Source: Hyphomicrobium sp. (GTDB lineage: Bacteria; Pseudomonadota; Alphaproteobacteria; Rhizobiales; Hyphomicrobiaceae). Taken from it: DNA of 45,289 bases. Location of the stretch: assembly GCF_020852195.1 (NCBI RefSeq), contig NZ_JADZBI010000034.1, positions 1-45,289 on the forward strand, written 5' to 3'. A program made the translations under genes and the position numbers. Below the pieces are notes generated by a model. The model was given only the letters and a program-made list of their open reading frames with translations. It was not told the DNA's origin and ran no database searches. Below, piece after piece: positions 15,544-22,305 of this stretch; the first letter of the stretch is position 1, and every line of letters starts with the position of its first letter.

Positions 15544-16065
15544 ATGGCGAAGGCGAGATCACGAATTGTTACGGGCGCCGGTGGCGGCAGCGACGAGGAG
15601 ATGCTGGTTCGGCTGTTCCGGGTGCTCACCGACGAGCAGTTCGACTACTGGATCGCCTGCCTCAACAGGGCTGTCGCGGCGATGGGCGGCCGGCCCGATA
15701 CCTTTACGCGCGACGACCGCCAGAAGACGATCTCCTACTGGTACCTGCTGATGTTCCTTCTCGAATCCTATGCGGCCCGCGAGAACCCGTTCGGCGTACG
15801 CAAGGGCGAAACCTGGCTCAGCGACGGCCTGCTGTCGATGAGCGCGCTCTCGCGCCACTTCAGGGATCGCTACAAGGAGGAGACCATCCGCCGCTACGTG
15901 TTCGATCTCAAGCAGTGCGGCCTGATCGCGCTCGACGGGCGCGGCGCCGAGGCGACGTTGCGGCTCTCGGCGCCGGCGATCCTGGCGCTCGCGGACACGA
16001 TACGGCAATGGGTGACGACGTTCCGGGATGTCGACAGGCGCATCAGCAAGTTGCGCGTGTTCTAA
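15544..16065 (+). CDS. Putative winged-helix transcriptional regulator (173 aa)
   Basis: I do not recognise a named family. The 173-residue protein begins MAKARSRIVTGAGGG and has the segment LLSMSALSRHFRDRY (residues about 98-112), which looks like a helix-turn-helix. This is followed by EETIRRYVFDLKQCGLIALDGRG, which looks like a recognition helix and beta wing, as in MarR-like proteins. The N-terminal half (TDEQFDYWIACLNRAV, RQKTISYWYLLMFLLESYAARENPFG) is aromatic and may bind a ligand or dimerise. It diverges from the two small genes; the palindromes at 15482-15529 would be its operator. A weak ribosome-binding sequence GGAG lies about ten bases before the ATG. Confidence 0.75.
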   Translation: MAKARSRIVTGAGGGSDEEMLVRLFRVLTDEQFDYWIACLNRAVAAMGGRPDTFTRDDRQKTISYWYLLMFLLESYAARENPFGVRKGETWLSDGLLSMSALSRHFRDRYKEETIRRYVFDLKQCGLIALDGRGAEATLRLSAPAILALADTIRQWVTTFRDVDRRISKLRVF

Positions 16066-16084
16066 GAGCCTTTCTGAATGAAGC

Positions 16085-16260
16085 AGTGCAGGCCCCCTCA
16101 CCCGGACGCGATCTGCGATCGCATCCGACCTCTCCCCAACGGGGAGAGGTGAAGACGATCACGCCCCCACTTCACCTCTCCCCTGTGGGGAGAGGTCGCG
16201 CAGCGGTCCTTGCGAAGCATGGCTTCGCCATGACGCTGCGCGGGTGAGGGGGCCTGCACT
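16085..16260. repeat. 176-bp intergenic repeat with perfect 19-bp inverted ends
   Basis: The ends AGTGCAGGCCCCCTCACCC (16085-16103) and GGGTGAGGGGGCCTGCACT (16242-16260) are perfect reverse complements. Inside are two hairpins built from CCTCTCCCC / GGGGAGAGG, around 16128-16150 and 16174-16195. There is no coding frame. It looks like a non-autonomous, MITE-like or REP-type element. A truncated relative is at 39831-39886, sharing GCTGCGCGGGTGAGGGGGC and AGGTCGCGCAG. Confidence 0.8.
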
Positions 16261-16307
16261 TTTTGTTCTAATCGGAAAGGGTCGAGTCGCGGCGCCGGGC
16301 GCGCCGC

Positions 16308-17021
16308 TCAGCGCACCGAGAACTTGAAGGGGACCGACACGACCATCGGACCGTTGCGCCGGGCTTCGGTCGGCATGGCGGGGAAGGGAGCCGCGCGCTC
16401 GATGGAGGCGACGGCCGCGTCATCGAGCAGCTTCGAGCCCGAGCTGGCCGCGATCTCGCGCGAGATGAGCTCGCCCTGCTCGCCGACCGTGAAACGGATC
16501 ACGACCGTCCCCGAATGCCGCGAGCGCGGATTGATCTTCTTCGACGAGATATGCGCGAACAGCTTGCCGCGATAGGCGGACATGGCCGTCGTGTCGCCGC
16601 CCGTCTGCTTTGCGCCGGAGGCCCGCTGCTCGTCGACGGCGATCTCCGTCTGCTCGATGGCTGCGATCTGCTCCGGCTCGACCTCCTGCACCTCTTCGGG
16701 TTTGGGCTCGTGGGTGACCTGCTCCTGCTCCGGTCCGAACTCCGAGCCGATGACGTGCTGCACATCCTCCTCGAGCGGCTTCACCTCCTCCATCGGCGGG
16801 ACGGACTGGACCACGGGTGGCGGCGCCTCGACGGCATCGATATTGGTCTGCGCCTCGCCGATCCTGGACAGACCCTCGATGGCGATGCCCTGCTCGACCA
16901 CGAATGTGGTGTCGCCGGTGCCCTGATCGAGCGCTGCGCCACCGGGCGTGATCAGGAAGAACCCCGCGACGGCACCGTGGAGCGCAAAGGAGATCAGCCA
17001 TGTGAAGAACCGCAGGTTCAT
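16308..17021 (-). CDS. tonB: TonB family energy-transducing protein
   Basis: TonB couples the proton motive force, captured by ExbB-ExbD in the inner membrane, to outer-membrane receptors. The 237-residue product has a single N-terminal membrane anchor (FFTWLISFALHGAVAGFFLI). An acidic, Pro-containing spacer rich in Glu, Pro and Val (residues about 60-140) follows. The C-terminal TonB domain starts at YRGKLFAHISSKKINPRS and includes VVIRFTVGEQGELISREIAASSG and the AAPFPAMP motif. Starting at ATG 17021, it follows exbD by 26 bases, completing the operon. The two receptors at 19.3 and 22.3 kb are its likely partners. Confidence 0.93.
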   Translation of the reverse strand: MNLRFFTWLISFALHGAVAGFFLITPGGAALDQGTGDTTFVVEQGIAIEGLSRIGEAQTNIDAVEAPPPVVQSVPPMEEVKPLEEDVQHVIGSEFGPEQEQVTHEPKPEEVQEVEPEQIAAIEQTEIAVDEQRASGAKQTGGDTTAMSAYRGKLFAHISSKKINPRSRHSGTVVIRFTVGEQGELISREIAASSGSKLLDDAAVASIERAAPFPAMPTEARRNGPMVVSVPFKFSVR

Positions 17022-17047
17022 CGCGCGTGGCGGCTCCGCATCCTCTG

Positions 17048-17500
17048 CTATTGAGCGCCCTGGGGCTTGGGTTGCGAGAGCAGCGAGACGCGACCGTATC
17101 CGCTCTCGCCGACGCGGCCCAGAACGTCCATCACGTCGCCGTAGTTGCTCTTTTTGTCCGCGCGCACGTAGACCACCGTATCGCCCTCGACGGCGCGCAG
17201 CTCCCTGAGCCGCGGCACGAGTCCGTCAGGAGAAACCTGCTCCTCGCGGATGTAGAGCGCGCCGTCGCCTGCGAGCGAGACCACCATGGCCTTCTTCGAC
17301 TGGCTGACACGGGCGGCCGACGTGTTCGGCAGCTCGAGCGGCACACCCGCCACCATGAGGGGAGCGGCGACCATGAAGATGATGAGGAGCACGAGCATCA
17401 CGTCCACCATGGGCGTGATGTTGATCTCGGCCATCGGCCGATAGCCGCCGTCGTCCTCGTCGCCCGACTGCGGGGCGCCATTTCCGACCGCCATCGCCAT
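17048..17500 (-). CDS. exbD: Biopolymer transport protein ExbD
   Basis: ExbD is the membrane-anchored partner of ExbB in the TonB motor. The 150-residue product has the family pattern: a short cytoplasmic start, [22 protein letters not shown] (with the essential Asp), then a periplasmic domain ending [35 protein letters not shown] is characteristic. The ATG at 17500 overlaps the exbB stop (ATGA), so the two are translationally coupled. tonB follows after 26 bases. Confidence 0.96.
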   Translation of the reverse strand: MAMAVGNGAPQSGDEDDGGYRPMAEINITPMVDVMLVLLIIFMVAAPLMVAGVPLELPNTSAARVSQSKKAMVVSLAGDGALYIREEQVSPDGLVPRLRELRAVEGDTVVYVRADKKSNYGDVMDVLGRVGESGYGRVSLLSQPKPQGAQ

Positions 17501-18210
17501 CAGGAAGCCTTTCCTGCCCGCAGCGGCTCGGCGCCGACAGGACGGGCAAAGCCCTCAGACTGGGGGCGCGAAAGGCGCCTCGCGAGCTCTGTGATGGTGG
17601 TGTTGCCGCGGTTGGCGCCGCGCCCGAGCGAGACTGAGATCATGTTGTAGGCCATCACCGCCGGGATCGCGGCGGCCAGGCCGAGCGCGGTGGCAAACAG
17701 CGCTTCCGCGATGCCGGGCGCCACCACCGCCAGCGACGTATCCTTCTGCTGCGCGATCGACGTGAAGCTGTTCATGATGCCCCACACCGTGCCGAACAGC
17801 CCGATGAACGGCGCCGCCGATCCGACGGTCGCCAGGAACGGCAGCCCGACCTCGAGCCGCTGCAGCTCGCCCTTGAGGGCCGAGCGCATGGCACGCTCGA
17901 GGCGGGCCCTGAGCTCGCCGCGCGGCTCGTTGCGGCCGCCGTCCTCGGCTTCGTGATGGGCCGCCGACAGGAGCGTCCGCACGAGGCCGCGCGGGGCATC
18001 GGCGGTCACGTTGTCGCCGACCGTACGCTCGAGGCGGCGCAGGTCGCGGCTGAGCTTGGAAAGGCGGATCGCCTTTTCGAGGATGATGGCCCAGCACGCG
18101 ACCGAGGCGAGCACCAGGATGAGCATCACCGCTTTGACCACGGGGTCGGCTTGCAGAACAAGGCCGTATATCGAGAAGTCGTGACCGGCTGCGGCGGTAA
18201 TCTGCTCCAC
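17500..18210 (-). CDS. exbB: TonB-system proton channel ExbB (MotA/TolQ/ExbB family)
   Basis: ExbB forms the pentameric proton channel of the TonB motor. The 236-residue product has one N-terminal membrane segment ([23 protein letters not shown]) and the conserved pair [27 protein letters not shown] and [22 protein letters not shown]. These are the hallmarks of the family. The start is GTG at 18210 because no ATG lies upstream in frame before the previous gene. The stop overlaps exbD. It is the second gene of a four-gene operon. Confidence 0.95.
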   Translation of the reverse strand: MEQITAAAGHDFSIYGLVLQADPVVKAVMLILVLASVACWAIILEKAIRLSKLSRDLRRLERTVGDNVTADAPRGLVRTLLSAAHHEAEDGGRNEPRGELRARLERAMRSALKGELQRLEVGLPFLATVGSAAPFIGLFGTVWGIMNSFTSIAQQKDTSLAVVAPGIAEALFATALGLAAAIPAVMAYNMISVSLGRGANRGNTTITELARRLSRPQSEGFARPVGAEPLRAGKAS

Positions 18211-18235
18211 GGTGGATACCCTTTACAAATGCGTA

Positions 18236-18685
18236 CTACTTCGTGAGCTGCGCGCTGGTGAGCGATTTGACCGTCACGCCCGCGAGGCAATTCTCGACGG
18301 GACCCGCCTCCGCCTTGCATTCCACGACGTCGTTGATGAGGAAGCTTCCGATCTTGTCGCACGCGATGTTGTCGAGATCGAAGAGCTTCACGGTGCGCTT
18401 CTGCGCCTTGAGCGGCGCAAGATCCATGGCGAAGCGCCGTCCGATGACCCCGTCCTGCTGGAACAGCACCAGATCCAGCTTGAAGGCCGTGTAGGCCGTG
18501 TCGTCGTCGTTCTGCACGACGACGTAGGCGCGGCAGCCCGAGCCCTGGGGCTCGAGCTTGTTCAGCTCCACGGACAATGCCTTCGGCTGTGCCGAGGCCG
18601 GCAGGGTACCGAGGGGCAGAACGGATGAGCAGACGACGGCGATGATGCCGAGGGCTTTGCCTCTGGCAGAGATCTGGCGGTTCAA
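18236..18685 (-). CDS. Small exported protein, first gene of the exbBD-tonB operon
   Basis: A 149-residue protein with a signal peptide (positive N-terminus, hydrophobic core, then PASAQ near residue 30). Mature sequence includes SGCRAYVVVQNDDDTAYTAFKLDLVLFQQDGVI and IACDKIGSFLINDVVECKA; Cys51, Cys109, Cys123 and Cys133 could form two disulfides. I do not know its function. It starts with TTG at 18685, justified by AGGAGG at seven bases. It is 25 bases upstream of exbB and so is likely co-transcribed. Its place suggests a periplasmic factor in TonB-dependent uptake. Confidence 0.85.
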   Translation of the reverse strand: MNRQISARGKALGIIAVVCSSVLPLGTLPASAQPKALSVELNKLEPQGSGCRAYVVVQNDDDTAYTAFKLDLVLFQQDGVIGRRFAMDLAPLKAQKRTVKLFDLDNIACDKIGSFLINDVVECKAEAGPVENCLAGVTVKSLTSAQLTK

Positions 18686-19126
18686 GAATTGCCTCCTAGA
18701 CTTCAGATTTTCTGGCTGGCTTTGACGCGCCCTTTATGTCTCACCGGACATTGCGGGGCGGCCTGCTGGCTCGTTTTATTATAACCTGACACGGGACCTA
18801 TCGTCCCCCACGCCCAGTCTTCCCAACAGCTCGAGACTTGCGCCCGTGTGCGTGGCCCGTGCGTCCGCTTCGATCTGCTGCCGTATGAGCAAGGTCAATA
18901 TCGCGAAACGGCGACGGGAATCAACTGAATGCGCGGGAACCTTTGGAGTTCGAGGCTGGACTTTTTCATTGCAAGCCCTCGATCTCTGCTCGCCGACAGT
19001 GCCGCAAATGCATGGCGGAATTTGCAAAAATACAAAGTTCACCGTTCGCGCGACATTGCGCCGTAGCTGGCCGCGGCCGACAGCCTCGTCCGGGCTGCAC
19101 AGGAACTGGGAGTAATTCCGAAGTGA
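18686..19126. other. Divergent intergenic region, TonB operon side
   Basis: A gap of over 600 bases separates the exbB operon and the first receptor gene. Bases 18770-18790 are AT-rich (TTTTATTATAACC) and could hold the operon promoter. I find no supportable gene here; short open frames lack a ribosome binding site or family sequence. Confidence 0.4.
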
Positions 19127-19145
19127 ATCGGGAATAATTCCCGAT
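19127..19145. promoter_or_regulatory. 19-bp palindrome upstream of the first TonB-dependent receptor
   Basis: ATCGGGAATAATTCCCGAT consists of two 9-bp arms around a central A (perfect). It lies about 160 bases before the receptor ATG. The half-site TCGGGAA recurs upstream of the second receptor. A second, weaker inverted repeat, ATACT-GTTCGT-AGTAT, is at 19221-19236. Together they suggest operators of a transcription factor that senses the ligand or metal. Confidence 0.6.
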
Positions 19146-19307
19146 GCGGGTGCGCAACATACTTCGCCAATTCGCTCGACGATCCCGGTATTTGCGCCGC
19201 TGCTTCGTTGCCGGAACGAAATACTGTTCGTAGTATATCCTCAGTAATTATGCGGATGTGAAACTCGGTCCGGGTGTCGCGTCTCAAGACCTAGGGGAGG
19301 ATGGGGA

Positions 19308-21893
19308 ATGAAGCAGGGAATGGTGCGCATGGCAGTGGCCTGCGGGGTCGTTGCTCTGGGGTTGCAAGCCGCACGCGCACAAGACGCCGGTAACGCCCAG
19401 CCTCAGCCCGCCGCGGAGGAGCTTCCCGCGGTCGACGTTGTCCAGGAGACGCCGGTCCAAAAGACTGCTCGCCGCAAGAAGGCGGTGCCTGTCTCGCCGC
19501 TCGCCACGGCTCCGTCCGCCGTTCCTGCATCTGCTCCGGCTCCAGCGGAAGCCCCGGCCATCACGGGCGCCTCGGGCGGAGGACTGGGCTTCGGCAATCC
19601 GGCAGACATCAAGGTGCCGAGCGCCGTCTCGACGGTCACCGACGACGACATCACGCGCGATGGCACGAAGCAGATCCAGCAGGTGCTGCAGCAGCAGGTG
19701 CCTGGCATCATCCTGTCGGACGCCGCCGGCAACCCTTTGCGCGCTGAGGTCTCCTACCGCGGTTTCGATGCATCGCCGGTGGGTGGCCGTTCCCAGGGTC
19801 TCGCCGTCTACCAAAACGGCGTCCGCATCAACGAAGCCTTCGGCGACACGGTCAACTGGGACCTGATCCCGACCAATGCCATCGACTCGATGACGATCGT
19901 GAGCAACAACCCGGCGTTCGGCTTGAACGCGCTGGGCGGCGCTGTCAGCATCATCATGAAGGACGGCTTCAGCTACGAGGGCGGCGAGATCGACGTCATG
20001 GGCGGCTCGTTCGGCCGCGCGCAGATCGGCGCGCAGGCTGGCATGCATAGCGACAACGTCGGCGCGTATGTCGCCTATGAAGGGCTCAAGGACGATGGGT
20101 TCCGGGATTTCTCGGATTCGGAGATCAGCCGGTTCTACGGCGATCTCGGATTCCGGGGAACCGCCGCTGAGCTTCACTTCAGCCTGACCGCCGCGGACAG
20201 CACCGTGGGTGTGACGGCGGCTGGTCCGCTTGAGCTCCTTCGCAGCGACTGGTCGAATACCTTCACGTCGCCGCAGGATACGGAGCTTCAGATGTTCATG
20301 CCGACCATCTCGGGGTCGGTGCAGGCGACGAACACGCTGAAGTTCTCCGGCGTCGGCTACTACCGCAACTTCAAATCCAAGGTCATCGACGGCAATCTGT
20401 CTGAGGTCGAGGAGTGCGAGGACCTGGACTGGGGCGGGCCCGTTCCGCCTGAGGCCGACGAAAAGCTGTGCTTGGCCGAGGAAGGCGAGGATCCGGATCC
20501 GGGCGATCCCGACGACGTCATCGTCACCGGTCCGGGCTTCCCTGACGGTGTGGATGAAGACGCCGTGCGTGGGCCTCTGGGATCCATCGAGCGTATCAAC
20601 ACCAAGGCGGAAAGCTGGGGCGGAACGGTGGAGGCCGTCGAAAAGACGCCTCTGCTCGGCCGGCCGAACCAGTTTGTGGTCGGCGTCAGCTACGATCACG
20701 GCGAGGTGGACTACAACACCTCGAGCGAGCTGGGCACCATTGGTCCGAAGTTCGTGGTGGACGGCAGCGGCATCATCGTGACCGGTCCCGACGACCTCGC
20801 GCCGCGTTCGCTCACGACCGAGAATGACTATGTCGGGCTTTACTTCTCGAACACGATGGATGTCACCGACGCGTTCACGCTGACGGTCGGTGGCCGCTAT
20901 AACTACGCCCGCATCAAGATGACCGATCTCACCGGCGACTTCGAGGAGCTCAATACCACCAACACCTACGAGCGCTTCAACCCGATGGTCGGCGGCACGT
21001 ACAAGATCATGCCCGGTCTTGCGCTCTACGGCGGGTATTCGGAGGCGAACCGTGCACCGACGGCGGCGGAGCTTGGCTGCGCGGAAGAAGGCAACCCGTG
21101 CTTCATCGAGAGCTTCCTGACGGACGACCCGCCCCTCAAGCAAGTCGTCTCGCGCACGGTCGAGTTGGGCCTTCGCGGCGAGAGCAAGGGGTATGACAGC
21201 CGGTTCAGGTGGAGCGCAGGACTTTTCCGTACGCTCAACGAGGACGACATTCTCAACGTCGCCTCGCAGAGGACCGGCCGCGGCTACTTCCTGAACGCGG
21301 GCGATACGCTCCGGCAGGGTGTCGAGCTGGCTGCCGCGTACGAGACGCGCCGTTTCCGCGTCTATGGAACCTACGCGTTTGTCGACGCTACGTTTGATAG
21401 CGATCTTCTGCTCCCGGCGCCGAACACACCGGCTGGCGCCGTGCAGTGCGACGATCCCGACGAACTCGCCGACGATGATGACGAAGCCTGCAATGCGGTC
21501 AGCGAAGGAGACAGGCTGCCCGGCGTTCCGCGCCACCGCTTCAAGGCTGGCTTCGAATACTGGATCACGCCGAAGTGGAAGTTCGGCTCGGATCTCGTCG
21601 CGGCGAGCAACCAGATCTTCTTCGGCGATGAAGCCAACAACAACAAGCCGCTTGGTGGCTACTGGCGCGTCGACCTGCATACGTCCTACGACATCACGGA
21701 CAACATCCAGGTCTATGGGCTCGTCAAGAACGTCTTCAATCAGAAGTATGGGATCTACGGCACCTATTTCGACCCCGAGGAGGCGAGTGAAGCCTCAGAC
21801 ACAACAGGTGTGGTCTTCAACGAGGACGAGCGCCGCTCGATCGGCCCATCGATGCCGTTCGCGGCCTACGGCGGCGTGAAGGTCCGCTTCTAG
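19308..21893 (+). CDS. TonB-dependent outer-membrane receptor with acidic, Cys-paired loops
   Basis: An 861-residue receptor with a signal peptide cleaved after about residue 24 (AARA-Q), a TonB-box-like LPAVDVVQ (39-46) and a Pro/Ala-rich linker. The plug (about 95-220) includes LQQQVPGIILSD, VSYRGFDASP, QGLAVYQNGVRINEAFGD and GLNALGGAVSI. A beta-barrel follows, with NPMVGGTYKIMPGLALYGGYSEANRAPTAAEL; the C-terminal residue is Phe. Three segments carry paired cysteines within Asp/Glu-rich sequence: Cys370/388, Cys591/598 and Cys714/728. They probably form disulfide-stabilised extracellular loops. Substrate is unknown; acidic loops argue for cationic or metal-containing ligands. GGGGAGG (19293-19299) precedes the ATG. 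Its divergent neighbour is the exbB-exbD-tonB operon. Confidence 0.92.
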   Translation: MKQGMVRMAVACGVVALGLQAARAQDAGNAQPQPAAEELPAVDVVQETPVQKTARRKKAVPVSPLATAPSAVPASAPAPAEAPAITGASGGGLGFGNPADIKVPSAVSTVTDDDITRDGTKQIQQVLQQQVPGIILSDAAGNPLRAEVSYRGFDASPVGGRSQGLAVYQNGVRINEAFGDTVNWDLIPTNAIDSMTIVSNNPAFGLNALGGAVSIIMKDGFSYEGGEIDVMGGSFGRAQIGAQAGMHSDNVGAYVAYEGLKDDGFRDFSDSEISRFYGDLGFRGTAAELHFSLTAADSTVGVTAAGPLELLRSDWSNTFTSPQDTELQMFMPTISGSVQATNTLKFSGVGYYRNFKSKVIDGNLSEVEECEDLDWGGPVPPEADEKLCLAEEGEDPDPGDPDDVIVTGPGFPDGVDEDAVRGPLGSIERINTKAESWGGTVEAVEKTPLLGRPNQFVVGVSYDHGEVDYNTSSELGTIGPKFVVDGSGIIVTGPDDLAPRSLTTENDYVGLYFSNTMDVTDAFTLTVGGRYNYARIKMTDLTGDFEELNTTNTYERFNPMVGGTYKIMPGLALYGGYSEANRAPTAAELGCAEEGNPCFIESFLTDDPPLKQVVSRTVELGLRGESKGYDSRFRWSAGLFRTLNEDDILNVASQRTGRGYFLNAGDTLRQGVELAAAYETRRFRVYGTYAFVDATFDSDLLLPAPNTPAGAVQCDDPDELADDDDEACNAVSEGDRLPGVPRHRFKAGFEYWITPKWKFGSDLVAASNQIFFGDEANNNKPLGGYWRVDLHTSYDITDNIQVYGLVKNVFNQKYGIYGTYFDPEEASEASDTTGVVFNEDERRSIGPSMPFAAYGGVKVRF

Positions 21894-22022
21894 GTCAACA
21901 CGCTCTTCGGGTCGCATGCGACGGCCCGAAGCATCGTCCAACCGTCTCATGGCAAGGGCCACGTGATTCTCTTTGGCGACGCCAGGAGCAGGATCGCGAC
22001 ACTCGAAAGAAAGGAGCTATGA

Positions 22023-22077
22023 AAATACGTAAGTAAAAATACGTCAGCATAATCGAAGTAATATCGTAGAAATACGG
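22023..22077. repeat. Short direct repeats in AT-rich gap between receptors
   Basis: AAATACGT occurs at 22023-22030 and 22037-22044 and a variant AAATACGG at 22070-22077; AATATCGT lies between them. These stand out in a GC-rich chromosome and lie about 230-280 bases before the second receptor gene. They may be a binding-site array. Confidence 0.4.
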
Positions 22078-22095
22078 AGGTATATTCATCTAAAT

Positions 22096-22183
22096 TCGGG
22101 AACTTCCACCGTATTTCCAACGAGTCTTAGATGCGTAGGTGCAACAGCCGACGAGTTTCGGCGTTCCCGAGAAAAATCGGGAA
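22096..22183. promoter_or_regulatory. TCGGGAA repeats upstream of the second receptor
   Basis: TTCCCGA-GAAAAA-TCGGGAA (22164-22183) is a perfect 7-bp inverted repeat, and a further TCGGGAA is at 22096-22102. The half-site is identical to that of the palindrome before the first receptor, although the arms point the other way round and the spacer is longer. It starts about 120 bases before the ATG at 22306. Confidence 0.55.
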
Positions 22184-22305
22184 TTAGTACCATTGTTCCC
22201 TGCTCCCTCTCCACCGATAGCTAATTTTGGCAACAAGGAGGCCAACTGGTGGCAACGCACCACCGGAAAGGTCCCACGGGGGATTGTCATAGGGAGTGGG
22301 AAAGA

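Noticed and set aside
19284-21680. A 798-codon open frame on the minus strand over the first receptor gene
   Set aside because: It is antisense to a clear TonB-dependent receptor, has Val/Arg/Glu-rich mirror-frame composition and no family motif; long antisense frames are expected in GC-rich DNA.
21895-22089. A 64-codon frame between the two receptors
   Set aside because: No ribosome binding site or homology; it runs through AT-rich repeats and Arg-rich low-complexity sequence.
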